A stretch of DNA of 64,000 nt, taken from assembly GCF_009857505.1 (NCBI RefSeq), contig NZ_WWCP01000013.1, positions 62,001-126,000 on the forward strand, in the 5' to 3' direction. Positions 34,657 through 45,307 of this stretch are shown piece by piece (position 1 is the first letter of the stretch; the number at the start of each line of letters is the position of its first letter). The notes under the pieces are model-generated. The model saw only the letters and a list, made by a program, of their open reading frames with translations. It was not told the DNA's origin and made no database searches. The position numbers and the translations under genes are program-made. This stretch comes from Duganella lactea. Lineage in GTDB: Bacteria > Pseudomonadota > Gammaproteobacteria > Burkholderiales > Burkholderiaceae_D.

Positions 34657-35475
34657 TCACGCCAGCGTCAGCGACGCGACGATGGGAGCGTGGTCGGATA
34701 GCTTGGCCCACAGACTACCATGCATGACCTGTGCCGTGTCCACCGTGAAGCCGCGGACATAGATCCGGTCCAGCCGGAAGAACGGCAGCGCCGCCGGGAA
34801 CGTGCGCGCCGGAATGATGCTGCCCTTGCGGCGCAGCTTGCGCATGATTTCGCCCAGCGCGGTGTTCGAGCCCTCGATCTCGTCGAACGCCTCGACCACG
34901 CCGAGCGCGTTGTACAGTTCGGCGCTGAGGGTGTTGCGCCAATCGTTGAAGTCGCCGGCGATAACGACCGGCTCACCGTGGGGCGCGGTTTCCTTGACGG
35001 CGTTGATCAGCGCCTGCGTCTGGCGCCGGCGGCCATTTTCAAACAGGCCCAGATGCACGACATAACAGTGCACCGGCCCGCGCGGCGTGTCCAGCACGCA
35101 GTGCAGGATGCCGCGCTGCTCGTAGGCATGGTCGGAGACATCGCGGTTGGCCTGGCTGGCGATCGGGAAAGCACTGAGCAGCGCGTTGCCGTGATGGCCG
35201 TGATCATAGATCGCGTTCATGCCATAGGCGGCGTGCAGGTGGCGCGACTCGCCGGCGAAGTACTCATGCTGCGCCGCAGCGGGCCAATGCTTGTTGCCGA
35301 GATGCTCGGCGCCGTACTTGGCCGCCTTCAGATCATGCTTGCCCTGCACTTCCTGCAAAAAAACCACATCGGCATCAAACATGCCGATGGCCTGCTTCAG
35401 CGCCAGCACACGCGGTTCCGCACGAATGCTGGAAACGCCCTTATGGATGTTGTAAGTCGCAACGCGGATCTTCAT
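34657..35475 (-). CDS. Endonuclease/exonuclease/phosphatase family protein (YbhP-like)
   Basis: 272 residues with the EEP motifs in order: VATYNIHKG near the start, VVFLQEVQ, the HGNALLS region, VVIAGDFNDWRN and a final LSDHAPIVASL. These provide the metal and phosphate-binding residues of a DNase I-like fold. Gene order with clsB matches E. coli ybhP-ybhO, suggesting a role in phospholipid metabolism rather than DNA cleavage. The ATG at 35475 fits the domain start; the in-frame extension to 35526 adds only Cys/Arg-rich residues. Confidence 0.88.
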   Translation of the reverse strand: MKIRVATYNIHKGVSSIRAEPRVLALKQAIGMFDADVVFLQEVQGKHDLKAAKYGAEHLGNKHWPAAAQHEYFAGESRHLHAAYGMNAIYDHGHHGNALLSAFPIASQANRDVSDHAYEQRGILHCVLDTPRGPVHCYVVHLGLFENGRRRQTQALINAVKETAPHGEPVVIAGDFNDWRNTLSAELYNALGVVEAFDEIEGSNTALGEIMRKLRRKGSIIPARTFPAALPFFRLDRIYVRGFTVDTAQVMHGSLWAKLSDHAPIVASLTLA

Positions 35476-35557
35476 GCGACGTATTTTACTCCCACAACAA
35501 CAAACTCGACGTGCGCCTGCGCACATAGCCCAAGCTGCCTATGAACTACGAATCAGG

Positions 35558-36010
35558 CTAGCGCAGCTGGTGGGGCAGCTGGAGAATGGCTTCGGCGTTG
35601 GAGGCGGAGAAGCATTTGTCGGCGGCGTCGAGGTGGGGCAGCCAGACGTGGTTCAGGTGTTCACGCGGGCTCAGCGTGATGGCGATGTCGCGCGGGACTT
35701 CGACACTGAAAACGTGCTCGGTATTTTGCGTGACGCCGGGCGCGTAGCGGTGGCGCCAGACCGGGTAGATTTCGTAGACGTTGGCGAGACGCCAGTCGCG
35801 CAGCACGATCCGCTCGCCGTCGGCGACGATGCCGGTTTCCTCGCATAGCTCGCGGGTGGCGGTGGCCAGCAGCGGCTCGTCCGGCGCGTCCAGCGAACCG
35901 GTCACCGATTGCCAGTAGCCGGGCTTGTCGGCGCGCTCGATCAGCAGCACCTGCAGGTCGGCCGTGTGGATCACCACCAGCACCGATTCGGGTATCTTGT
36001 AAGGCTTCAT
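35558..36010 (-). CDS. nudB: Dihydroneopterin triphosphate diphosphatase (Nudix)
   Basis: 150 residues, the normal NudB length. The Nudix box spans residues 38-61, with the key RELCEETGI segment at 53-61; the start MKPYKIPESVLVVI and the WLPHLDAADKCFSASN segment before the end are typical of NudB. It removes pyrophosphate from dihydroneopterin triphosphate in folate synthesis. It follows aspS on the same strand, as in many betaproteobacteria, but a strong terminator lies between them. Confidence 0.93.
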   Translation of the reverse strand: MKPYKIPESVLVVIHTADLQVLLIERADKPGYWQSVTGSLDAPDEPLLATATRELCEETGIVADGERIVLRDWRLANVYEIYPVWRHRYAPGVTQNTEHVFSVEVPRDIAITLSPREHLNHVWLPHLDAADKCFSASNAEAILQLPHQLR

Positions 36011-36017
36011 GGGCGCG

Positions 36018-36046
36018 ATAAAAGAAAAGGCGCCGCGGCGCCTTTT
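36018..36046 (-). terminator. Intrinsic terminator after aspS
   Basis: On the minus strand GAAAAGGCGCC and GGCGCCTTTTC form a GC-rich stem of about 11 bp with a two-base GC loop, and the transcript continues with TTTTATC. It lies 12 bases after the aspS stop and ends just before nudB. Confidence 0.85.
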
Positions 36047-36058
36047 CCATGTGACTGC

Positions 36059-37867
<1,809 letters not shown>

Positions 37868-37895
37868 GTTTATTTCTCGGTTCAGGTTAGGTTAC

Positions 37896-38528
37896 TCAGT
37901 TAATCTTGGTGTCGTTCAGGACGATGGTTTTCGGCACGGCGTCTTCCGGCGCCACCACTCCCATCGAGACGATGTACTTCAGGGCCGCGTCGACCGTCAT
38001 GTCGAGTTCCACCACGTCCTGCTTGGCCAGCATCAGGAAAAAGCCCGAGGTCGGATTCGGCGTGGTCGGCACGTACACGCTGACGTAGTCGCCCACCAGG
38101 TGGTTCTTCACGTCCCCGCCCGGCGTGCCGGTCAGGAAGGCGATGGTCCACGAGTTCTGGTGCGGATACGGAATCAGCACGGCCTTGCGGAAGGCGTTGC
38201 CGGACGACGAGAACAGCGTGTCCGACACCTGCTTGACGCTCGAATACAGCGAGCTGACGATCGGGATGCGGGTCAGCAGCTTTTCCCACATGCGCACCAC
38301 GTAGTTGCCGACCAGGTTGTTGGTCAGCAGGCCGGTCAGAAACACGATGAGGATGGTCAGCAAGGTGCCCAGGCCGGGGATATCGAAGCCGATCAGGGTA
38401 CGCGGCTGCCAGCGTTCCGGCACGAACAGCAGGGACTGGTCCATGGTGCTGATCACCAGGTTCAGTACCCAGGCGGTGATCGCCAGGGGCACGAGTATCA
38501 GCAAGCCGGTAATGAAATATTTACGCAT
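37896..38528 (-). CDS. DUF502 membrane protein
   Basis: 210 residues with two N-terminal membrane helices (ITGLLILVPLAITAWVLNLV near 6-25 and LLTILIVFLTGLLTNNLVG near 55-75). The remaining ~130 residues are a beta-rich cytoplasmic part with the family's PIVSSLYSSVKQ and FLTGTPGG motifs. The function of DUF502 is unknown. The ATG at 38528 fits; a longer frame back to 38687 is Arg/Pro-rich antisense-like sequence. It is placed between FmdB and aspS, an order conserved in Burkholderiales. Confidence 0.9.
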   Translation of the reverse strand: MRKYFITGLLILVPLAITAWVLNLVISTMDQSLLFVPERWQPRTLIGFDIPGLGTLLTILIVFLTGLLTNNLVGNYVVRMWEKLLTRIPIVSSLYSSVKQVSDTLFSSSGNAFRKAVLIPYPHQNSWTIAFLTGTPGGDVKNHLVGDYVSVYVPTTPNPTSGFFLMLAKQDVVELDMTVDAALKYIVSMGVVAPEDAVPKTIVLNDTKIN

Positions 38529-38556
38529 CGATATCCTTGTTGGTGGATGAGGTCCT

Positions 38557-38847
38557 TCAGGTGTCGCTGGAGCCGCCCGACGACGAGGGCGTCGACGCCG
38601 GCGCGGCGGCCGGCGCGGCCGCGTCCGCTTTCGGGCCGGTCGAGGTGCCGGTGGCCGGCGGCGTGCCGCCGCGGAAATCGGTGACATACCAGCCCGAGCC
38701 CTTCAGCTGGAAACCAGCGGCGGTCACTTGCTTCTTAAACGACTCCTTGCCGCACGACGGGCAAACCGTCAACTGCGGATCGGACATCTTCTGCAGGACA
38801 TCCTTGGCAAAACCGCATGCCTCGCAGCGGTACGCGTAGATCGGCAT
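38557..38847 (-). CDS. FmdB-family zinc-ribbon protein
   Basis: 96 residues. Residues 1-45 form the FmdB zinc ribbon: MPIYAYRCEACG and VCPSCGKESF provide two CxxC pairs. The rest is a low-complexity Ala/Pro/Ser/Gly tail ending SSSGGSSDT. FmdB-type proteins are putative regulators named after formamidase loci, without firm function. GGAGTAATAG precedes the ATG. It is 28 bases upstream of the DUF502 gene on the same strand. Confidence 0.9.
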   Translation of the reverse strand: MPIYAYRCEACGFAKDVLQKMSDPQLTVCPSCGKESFKKQVTAAGFQLKGSGWYVTDFRGGTPPATGTSTGPKADAAAPAAAPASTPSSSGGSSDT

Positions 38848-38920
38848 CTATTACTCCGCAAAAATCATCAAAACCCTGAATTATAAAGCCTTTTGCCGGG
38901 CGTCTGACTGTTTCCTGTGG

Positions 38921-39550
38921 TTAAGGCTGCGCGGCGCGGTGATTTCGTGGCAAAACGCGCCGCTGCCACACCATCCAGCGCTCCTTGCCGGCGAACACCG
39001 GCAGCGAATCACTAACCCCGGCGTCGGCGATACAGGCGAAATCCGCGTCCAACAGATCGTGCAACCGGGCGCGGGTGATGCCGAACGGCGGCCCCTTGGG
39101 CGCGTCGTCCAGGAAGAAGAACCCGGCCAGCAAGGCGCCCGGCGCCAGCAGTTGCGCCCAGCGCGCCGCCACCCGCGGCCACAGGGCCGGCGGCATGGCG
39201 CACAGGAAGGCGCGTTCGTAGATCAGTTGCAGCGGCCGCGCCGGCTGCCATTGGAAGAAATCGGCCTCGACCACGCGCGCCGCATGCGCCGCGCCGGCGA
39301 CCGCTCTGCCCTGCGCCACGGCGGCAGGGGAAAAATCGATGGCGGTGGCGTCCCAGCCCTGCCCGGCCAGGAAAGCCAGCTCGTAGGCCGAGCCGCAGCC
39401 GGGGATCAGCGTCACCAACGGCGGCTGGCCGGCGGCGAACGCGCGCAGCGCGGGCGGCACGCCGCCTTGGTCCCATGGTGTGAAGCGGCGTTCGAAACGT
39501 TCATCCCAGAACGCCGGCAAGCTCGGGTCGCGCTGCAGGAAATCCGCCAC
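38921..39550 (-). CDS. TPMT-family SAM-dependent methyltransferase
   Basis: 209 residues beginning with FLQRDPSLPAFWDERFERRFTPWD, the thiopurine-methyltransferase family entry, and followed by SAM motif I VTLIPGCGSAYELAFLAGQG and AIDFSPAAVAQ. Bacterial members methylate thiols, selenite or tellurite, or are uncharacterised; no substrate can be named. GTG at 39550 lies 5 bases after the ubiB stop, suggesting co-transcription, but there is no evident link to ubiquinone synthesis. Confidence 0.85.
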   Translation of the reverse strand: MADFLQRDPSLPAFWDERFERRFTPWDQGGVPPALRAFAAGQPPLVTLIPGCGSAYELAFLAGQGWDATAIDFSPAAVAQGRAVAGAAHAARVVEADFFQWQPARPLQLIYERAFLCAMPPALWPRVAARWAQLLAPGALLAGFFFLDDAPKGPPFGITRARLHDLLDADFACIADAGVSDSLPVFAGKERWMVWQRRVLPRNHRAAQP

Positions 39551-39555
39551 GATGG

Positions 39556-41124
39556 TCAGATCAGGTGGTGGAAGCGCAGGTACAGCTCATAGGCGGCATA
39601 GCCCAGCGCGATGCCGGCCGCCGTATAAATCAGCACGCCCAGCAGGCGGTTGGTGCGCTGCTGTTCCAGCACCAATGCGCGCATCAGCTCGGTATTGTCG
39701 CTCGGCTTCTCGGCGTGCCGCTCCAGCGCCTGATGCATCAGGCGCGGCAGTTGCGGGAAGATGTGGGCGTAACGCGGCGCCTCCGCCTTCAGGCGCTGCA
39801 TGAAGCCCTTGATGCCGACCTGGTCGGCCATCCAGTTTTCCAGGTAGGGCTTGGCGGTCTTCCACAGATCCAGGTCCGGATCGAGCTGGCGGCCCAGGCC
39901 TTCGATGTTCAGCAGCGTCTTTTGCAGCAGCACCAGTTGCGGCTGCACTTCGACGTTGAAGCGGCGCGAGGTCTGGAACAGGCGCAACAGGATCTGGCCG
40001 AACGAGATGTCTTTCAGCGGCCGGTCGAAGATCGGCTCGCAGCAGGCGCGCACCGCCGATTCCAGCTCGTCCACGCGGGTTTCCTTCGGCGCCCAGCCCG
40101 ATTCGATGTGGGCCTCGGCCACGCGCTTGTAGTCGCGGCGGAAGAAGGCCAGGAAGTTCTGTGACAGGTAATCCTTGTCGAAGTCGGTCAGCGTGCCGAC
40201 GATGCCGAAGTCCAGCGCGATGTAGCGGCCAAAGGTGGCCGGCTCGATCGACACCAGGATGTTCCCAGGGTGCATGTCGGCGTGGAAGAAGCCGTCGCGG
40301 AACACCTGCGTGAAGAAGATTTCCACGCCGTCGCTGGACAGCTTTTTCAGGTCGACGCCGGCCGCCTCCAGCCGGTCGATCTGCGACACCGGGATGCCGA
40401 CCATGCGCTCCATGACGATCACGCTCGACGAGCAGTAATCCCAGTACATCTCCGGCACCAGCAGCAGTTGCGAATCGGCGAAATTGCGGCGCAGCTGGCT
40501 GGCGTTGGCGGCTTCGCGCATCAGGTCCAGCTCGTCGTGCAGGTATTTGTCGAACTCGGCCACCACCTCGCGCGGCTTGAGGCGCTTGCTGTCGGCCCAC
40601 AGATTGCTGATCCATTCGGCGGCCACGTGCATCAGCGCGACGTCGTCGTCGATGGTCTTCTTCATGCCGGGGCGCAGCACCTTGACCGCCACGTGGCGGC
40701 CATCTTTGAGCGTGGCGAAGTGCACCTGGGCGATCGAGGCCGAGGCCACCGGATTGCGCTCAAAGGTGGCGAACAGCTGGTCCGGATGCGCGCCCAGCGA
40801 TTTGCGGATCTGCGCGATGGCCAGGTCGGGATCAAACGGCGGCACGCGGTCCTGCAGGCGCGCCAGCTCCACTTGCAGGTCGGGCGGAATCAGGTCGCTG
40901 CGGGTCGACAGCACCTGGCCGAACTTGACGAAGATCGGTCCCAGCTCTTCCAGCGCCATGCGCAGGCGCACGCCGCGCGGCGCCGACAGGTCGCGCCAGA
41001 AAAACACCGTGTCGATCAGTTTGGTGATGCGCGGCTTTTTCAGCCCGGAGATGGCGATTTCATCCAGACCATAGCGCACCGATACCCGCAGAATTTTCAG
41101 CAGGCGCAAGAATTTCAACATCAT
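39556..41124 (-). CDS. ubiB: Ubiquinone biosynthesis protein UbiB (ABC1/COQ8 kinase-like ATPase)
   Basis: 522 residues with the UbiB hallmarks: the KxGQ motif in [14 protein letters not shown], the Ala-rich nucleotide loop [18 protein letters not shown] and IALDFGIVG, and a C-terminal membrane helix pair near 490-520 ([21 protein letters not shown]). The family aids the aerobic ring hydroxylations of ubiquinone. Its ATG overlaps the ubiJ stop (ATGA). Gene order ubiE ... ubiJ-ubiB is conserved in proteobacteria, though a Tim44-like gene separates ubiE here. Confidence 0.95.
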   Translation of the reverse strand: MMLKFLRLLKILRVSVRYGLDEIAISGLKKPRITKLIDTVFFWRDLSAPRGVRLRMALEELGPIFVKFGQVLSTRSDLIPPDLQVELARLQDRVPPFDPDLAIAQIRKSLGAHPDQLFATFERNPVASASIAQVHFATLKDGRHVAVKVLRPGMKKTIDDDVALMHVAAEWISNLWADSKRLKPREVVAEFDKYLHDELDLMREAANASQLRRNFADSQLLLVPEMYWDYCSSSVIVMERMVGIPVSQIDRLEAAGVDLKKLSSDGVEIFFTQVFRDGFFHADMHPGNILVSIEPATFGRYIALDFGIVGTLTDFDKDYLSQNFLAFFRRDYKRVAEAHIESGWAPKETRVDELESAVRACCEPIFDRPLKDISFGQILLRLFQTSRRFNVEVQPQLVLLQKTLLNIEGLGRQLDPDLDLWKTAKPYLENWMADQVGIKGFMQRLKAEAPRYAHIFPQLPRLMHQALERHAEKPSDNTELMRALVLEQQRTNRLLGVLIYTAAGIALGYAAYELYLRFHHLI

Positions 41125-41744
41125 GGGCGAGGTTCCAGTGTGGGCGACAGTTTTTGTTCCAGCTTGGCCAGGCGCTTGGCGGCGCGCTCGACGTCATCGC
41201 GCAGGCGCGTCACATCGGCCGACCAGGCGTCCACCGTGTGCGGACGCACCAGCAGCTGTTTTTCGTCGAGCAGGAATTCGGCGACGTTTTCGGCCAGCTT
41301 CTGCTGGCCGCCCCGCACCGCTTCCAGCGCGGCCTTGGCACCGGCGACGGCGCGCACGGCGGCGATCGGGCCGATGACCTTTTCCAGGTCATGTTCGGCT
41401 TCCCAGCGCAGCGACTGGCTCAGGCTGGAGATGGCGTTGGCGAACTCGGCGTCGCCCTCGATTTGCACGTAGGAGAAGGCACGCTCGCGGTTTTGCGCGA
41501 TCAGCGGCAGGTCGGACAGCTTGACACGGATGGTGACGCGGGCGGCCTCCTCGGCCGGCGCCGGTTCCACATAACCGTCGGCGGTCACGCGCAGACGCAG
41601 CGCGACGGCGCCGGCGTCGATCACGGCGATCTTGCCGGCGTGACGCTGCAACGCCTGGCGCGCCCACGTCTCCTGCGCCAGCAAATGGTTGATGGCGGCG
41701 CTGGCCGGTGCCGCGGAAAAACTGCCTGGATTAAATGAAATCAT
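41121..41744 (-). CDS. ubiJ: Ubiquinone biosynthesis accessory factor UbiJ (SCP2 domain)
   Basis: 207 residues. Residues ~15-110 form an SCP2-like lipid-binding domain ([45 protein letters not shown]), and the C-terminal part is helical and ends in a coiled coil ([20 protein letters not shown]). UbiJ with UbiK scaffolds the aerobic Ubi complex. It is translationally coupled to ubiB. ATG 41744 (MISFNPG) is chosen; the upstream in-frame codon at 41765 overlaps the Tim44 terminator. Confidence 0.88.
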   Translation of the reverse strand: MISFNPGSFSAAPASAAINHLLAQETWARQALQRHAGKIAVIDAGAVALRLRVTADGYVEPAPAEEAARVTIRVKLSDLPLIAQNRERAFSYVQIEGDAEFANAISSLSQSLRWEAEHDLEKVIGPIAAVRAVAGAKAALEAVRGGQQKLAENVAEFLLDEKQLLVRPHTVDAWSADVTRLRDDVERAAKRLAKLEQKLSPTLEPRP

Positions 41745-41756
41745 GTTCGAGCCGTA

Positions 41757-41787
41757 GAAAAACAAAACCGCCCGAGAACGGGCGGCC
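41757..41787 (-). terminator. Intrinsic terminator after the Tim44-like gene
   Basis: On the minus strand GCCGCCCG and CGGGCGG form a strong stem with a short TTCT loop, followed by TTTTGTTTTT. It lies about 37 bases after the Tim44-like stop, separating it from ubiJ-ubiB. Confidence 0.85.
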
Positions 41788-41824
41788 TTGATCTTACCAG
41801 TTTTACCGGATTAAGCCGGTTTGC

Positions 41825-42763
41825 TTATGCCAACTGTTGTATGCCGCCGAGCAGCCAGCCGCTCGAACCGTTGACCGGTTTCACCAGGTTCCACACCTCG
41901 TGGTACGGCTCGGCCAGGGCGTCCGGCGCCGGCTTGATCATGCCGGTGAACTTGACGCTGGCCAGGTACTCGGTGTCGGTGGTTTCGATGCCCAGCAGTT
42001 CGGCCTCGATGCTGACCACGTCGGTGTAGTCGGCCACGGTACGCTCGCTCAGCTGCATCCGCATCTCGGCGAACACTTCCGGCGTGGTGAACTCACGGAT
42101 ATCGGCCACATCGCCTTTATCCCAAGCCGCTTGGAGGCGGATGAAGTTGCTCTTGGCAACGCGCAGGAAGCTGGCCTGATCGAAGTCGGCCGGCACGCCC
42201 CACTGGGTGTACGTTTGCTGTACCGGCACGGCGGCGGCCTCCGGCTGCAGGCGCGAACCGATGTCCGGGGTGGCCGTACCGCTGGACTGCGGCTGCTGTG
42301 GCGGCATCGAGTACACGTTCTGGTTGCCATTACCATTGCCATTGCCGGCGAAGGCGGCGGCGCGTTGCTGCGCCGGCTGCGACTTGCTGCGGATCAGGCG
42401 AATGATGAAGTACACCACGCCGACCAGCAGCGCGATCATCAGCATCGAACCGATGGCGCTACCCAGCGCGCCGCCCAGGCCAAAGTGCGAGAACAGCGCG
42501 CCGAGGCCGAGGCCCAGCAGCGCGCCGCCCAGGATGCCCTTCCATGGGCTAGGCTTCGGCGCGGCGACCGGCGGCGTATTCGGCGCCGGCGCAGGCTGCG
42601 CCTGACGCGGCGCCTGCTGCGGTGCTGGCTGTGCCGGCATGCGGTTGACGTTCTGCGACTGGCGGCCGAACGATTTGCCGCCGCCGGCCGGGCGCGCTTC
42701 GACCAGGGTCGAAACGGCCATGGTGGCGATCAGTGCGCCAACCAGAATTTTTTTCAGATTCAT
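41825..42763 (-). CDS. Tim44-domain membrane protein
   Basis: 312 residues: signal peptide (cut near VEA-RPAG), a Pro/Gln-rich spacer to ~75, a Gly-rich hydrophobic segment (GILGGALLGLGLGALFSHFGLGGALG) and a second membrane helix (LMIALLVGVVYFIIRLI) to ~130. A short Gly-Asn repeat follows (GNGNGNGN), then a C-terminal Tim44-like domain from ~185 (FDQASFLRVAKSNFIRLQAAWDKGD). Bacterial Tim44-like proteins have no settled role. AGAGAGAGAACA precedes the ATG. Its position between ubiE and ubiJ is typical of Oxalobacteraceae and Burkholderiales. Confidence 0.9.
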   Translation of the reverse strand: MNLKKILVGALIATMAVSTLVEARPAGGGKSFGRQSQNVNRMPAQPAPQQAPRQAQPAPAPNTPPVAAPKPSPWKGILGGALLGLGLGALFSHFGLGGALGSAIGSMLMIALLVGVVYFIIRLIRSKSQPAQQRAAAFAGNGNGNGNQNVYSMPPQQPQSSGTATPDIGSRLQPEAAAVPVQQTYTQWGVPADFDQASFLRVAKSNFIRLQAAWDKGDVADIREFTTPEVFAEMRMQLSERTVADYTDVVSIEAELLGIETTDTEYLASVKFTGMIKPAPDALAEPYHEVWNLVKPVNGSSGWLLGGIQQLA

Positions 42764-42784
42764 TGTTCTCTCTCTCTTCCGTGA

Positions 42785-43519
42785 TTACATTTTGATACCG
42801 GTGTGCAAAGCGGCCACACCTGCCGTCAGGTTGTAATACGTCACCCGTTCCAGGCCGGCCTCTTCCAGCATGGTCTTCAGCGTTTCCTGGTCCGGATGCA
42901 TGCGGATCGATTCGGCCAGGTAACGGTAGCTCTCCGCATCGTTGGCGATTTTCTCGCCCATCCAAGGCAACACCTTGAAGGAATACAGATCGTAAGGTTT
43001 TTGCAGCGCGGCGGCGACTTTGGAAAATTCCAGCACCAGCAGCTTGCCGCCGGGTTTCAGCACGCGCTGCATTTCTTTCAACGCCTGGTCCTTGTGCGTC
43101 ATGTTACGCAGACCGAAGGCGACGCTGACGCGGTCGAAGTAGTTGTCGGGGAATGGCAATTTTTCCGCGTCACACAGCAAAGTGGGGGTGATCAGGCCGC
43201 GATTCAAGAGGCGATCACGGCCCACCCGCAACATCGATTCGTTGATGTCGGTCAGCCACACCTCACCGGTCGGGCCGGCCTGCTTGGCGAAGGCCTTGGC
43301 CAGGTCACCGGTGCCGCCGGCGATGTCCAGGCACTTGAAGCCCGGCCGCACGGCCGCGTTGGCGATGGTGAAGATCTTCCACACGCGGTGCAGGCCAGCC
43401 GACATGACGTCGTTCATGATGTCGTACTTGGCGGCGACAGAATGGAAAACCTTGGCAACTTCGCGGACTTTGTCATCTTCCGCGACGGTTTTATAACCGA
43501 AGTGAGTGGTATTGGTCAT
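42785..43519 (-). CDS. ubiE: Demethylmenaquinone/ubiquinone C-methyltransferase UbiE
   Basis: 244 residues with class I SAM motifs: [16 protein letters not shown] (motif I), [11 protein letters not shown], and LVLEFSKV; family signatures [26 protein letters not shown] and [15 protein letters not shown] are present. It C-methylates the benzoquinone ring in ubiquinone synthesis. ATG 43519 fits the family start [12 protein letters not shown]; the longer frame to 43600 is not conserved. Confidence 0.96.
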   Translation of the reverse strand: MTNTTHFGYKTVAEDDKVREVAKVFHSVAAKYDIMNDVMSAGLHRVWKIFTIANAAVRPGFKCLDIAGGTGDLAKAFAKQAGPTGEVWLTDINESMLRVGRDRLLNRGLITPTLLCDAEKLPFPDNYFDRVSVAFGLRNMTHKDQALKEMQRVLKPGGKLLVLEFSKVAAALQKPYDLYSFKVLPWMGEKIANDAESYRYLAESIRMHPDQETLKTMLEEAGLERVTYYNLTAGVAALHTGIKM

Positions 43520-43625
43520 GTTATGCAGGCCTGTTAATTTGTTCGCATTATACAAGGTGATACTCTTGAGGACTGCGCTTAAACATGGCAAACTTTGCAA
43601 CTTTAATACTGATTAAAGGATAGAC

Positions 43626-44000
43626 ATGAAGAAATTCATCGCTGCCGCGCTGTTTTGCGCTTCCGGCGCCGCCGTTGCCAATTCCGCTTGTGACGTGCCG
43701 AAAAACGATTTCGACGGCCTGTATTGCCTGAACAAGGTTTATCAGGAGGCCGACAAGGAGCTGAACACCAACTACCAGGCGCTCAGCGGCAAGCTGGACG
43801 CCGATGGCAAGAAGACGCTGAAGAGCGGCCAACTGGCCTGGATCAAACAACGCAACGACACCTGCTCGAAGCGCGAAGCCAACGGCTTCTATGTCAATCT
43901 GGATTGCGCTACCAGCACCACCATCAAGCGCGCGCAGTTCCTGCAGGACCGCGTGCGCGAGTGCAACAGCTCCGGCTGCCAGAACAGCAAGCTGCAGTAA
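43626..44000 (+). CDS. Secreted LprI/DUF1311-like protein
   Basis: 124 residues with a signal peptide (cut near VANS-AC). The mature part has the LprI-type helical motif (LNTNYQALSGKLDADGKKTLKSGQLAWIKQRNDTC in pieces: KLDADGKKTLKSGQLAWIK and RNDTC) and six cysteines, which probably form disulfides. Some family members inhibit lysozyme, others are uncharacterised. GGATAGAC precedes the ATG. It converges on the hydrolase gene with no gap (stop at 44000, next stop at 44001). Confidence 0.85.
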   Translation: MKKFIAAALFCASGAAVANSACDVPKNDFDGLYCLNKVYQEADKELNTNYQALSGKLDADGKKTLKSGQLAWIKQRNDTCSKREANGFYVNLDCATSTTIKRAQFLQDRVRECNSSGCQNSKLQ

Positions 44001-45299
44001 TCACTGCGCCGGCAGGTGACGCCATTCCAGGCCGAGCGCGGCGCGCTTGGGGAAGCCCTTCCACAGGCCGGCGTCCGGCTTGATGGTGCCGTCGGCTTGT
44101 AGCGGCGGCAAGTCCAGATAGCTTTGCAGCGGCTGCCGCTTCAGCTCGATGCCGAGGAAAGCCGTCACAAAGTGCTGATTGATATTGTTGATGCGGCGGC
44201 TGTCCCATACCGGCTCGGCGTAGGACTGGAAGTCGTCGAAATTGCTCCAGTGCGCCGGCGATGGCGGATTGGGCGCCGAGTTGTGGCGGCCGCCGATGTA
44301 GGTCAGCAGGTAGCGGTTGGCGTTGACGGTTTTCTGGAAAAGTTGCAGCACGCCGTCCTGATAGCCGGCCACATCGTCCTGATCACCGCTGATGAACAGC
44401 GTCGGCGTGCGCACGCCGGCCAGGCCGGCGTCGTCCCACACCTTGTGCGCGCCGCCCCATGGCGCGAAGGCGACGACCGCCTTGATGCGCTGGTCGCGCG
44501 CCGCAGCGTACTGTTGATTCCCCTGCTGGTTGATGGCCAGCTTGCCGCCGGGGACATACGCCGCCGCGGTCGCGCTGACGCCCGCGCCGACGGTGTTCAA
44601 CGCGCCGTAGCCGCCCATCGAGTAGCCGACCAGCGCGGTGTTGTCCGCGTCCACCAGGCCGGCCAGGAAATTGCCGCTGCCCGGTTTGGCCCACGCGGCG
44701 ACGGTGTTCAGCACGAACAGGTCGTCCAGGCGGCGGTTCAGCAGCGTGCTGGCGAAGCCGGCCTTGTCGGCGCGCGTGGATTCGGGATGATCGATGGCGA
44801 CGACCACATACCCTTTCGACGCCAGGTTCTCGGTCAGATAGCTCATCTGCAGCCGCGAGCCGGGATAACCGTGCGAGACAATCACCAGCGGATAACGCGT
44901 GCCGGACGTTGGCGCCGCATCACGCGCGGCGCGGCCGTTGAACTGGAATGGCGTGTTGGGACGCTGCGGATCATTCGGCCCCGAGCCCAAGACGTCGGTG
45001 TAGACGGTGTGCTCTTTCTGGCCCTCGGCCAGCCGCGCCGGATACCACACCTCCAGCGTCAGCTTGCGCGTGTAGCGCGGATTGGGCTGCTCGGCACTGT
45101 AACGCAAGATGTCGAGTTGGTCCTTGTGCTCCGCCACCAGCGTGCGCACGCCCACCTGCGACGGACCACGCGCCGCCAGCTCCGGTGCATCCGGACGAAA
45201 ATCGCCGTAGTATTCCTGCGCCTGCGCCCCACCCATACCCACACCCACACCCACACCCACCACCAAAGCCGCCACCACCATCAACATCCTGCCCAGCAT
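44001..45299 (-). CDS. Exported alpha/beta hydrolase (PAF-acetylhydrolase/dienelactone-hydrolase-like)
   Basis: 432 residues with a signal peptide whose hydrophobic core is a [11 protein letters not shown] repeat. The hydrolase core has [18 protein letters not shown] (oxyanion region), the nucleophile elbow [12 protein letters not shown], and an Asp/His set near [12 protein letters not shown] and GGRHNSAP. Substrates of such periplasmic hydrolases are usually small esters; none can be assigned. GGAGAACGT precedes the ATG at 45299. It lies 8 bases after the flavin monooxygenase gene and is probably part of the same transcript with the TonB-dependent receptor. Confidence 0.85.
   Translation of the reverse strand: MLGRMLMVVAALVVGVGVGVGMGGAQAQEYYGDFRPDAPELAARGPSQVGVRTLVAEHKDQLDILRYSAEQPNPRYTRKLTLEVWYPARLAEGQKEHTVYTDVLGSGPNDPQRPNTPFQFNGRAARDAAPTSGTRYPLVIVSHGYPGSRLQMSYLTENLASKGYVVVAIDHPESTRADKAGFASTLLNRRLDDLFVLNTVAAWAKPGSGNFLAGLVDADNTALVGYSMGGYGALNTVGAGVSATAAAYVPGGKLAINQQGNQQYAAARDQRIKAVVAFAPWGGAHKVWDDAGLAGVRTPTLFISGDQDDVAGYQDGVLQLFQKTVNANRYLLTYIGGRHNSAPNPPSPAHWSNFDDFQSYAEPVWDSRRINNINQHFVTAFLGIELKRQPLQSYLDLPPLQADGTIKPDAGLWKGFPKRAALGLEWRHLPAQ
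45231..45260. repeat. Hexanucleotide tandem repeat inside the hydrolase signal peptide
   Basis: ACCCAT followed by four perfect ACCCAC units (plus-strand sense) encode the alternating Val-Gly residues of the signal peptide core. Because the unit is two codons, slippage would change the length of the hydrophobic core without shifting the frame. Confidence 0.6.
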
Positions 45300-45307
45300 A
45301 CGTTCTC

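Noticed and set aside
38529-38687. Arg/Pro-rich N-terminal extension of the DUF502 protein
   Set aside because: It overlaps the FmdB gene in another frame, and DUF502 proteins start at the membrane helix.
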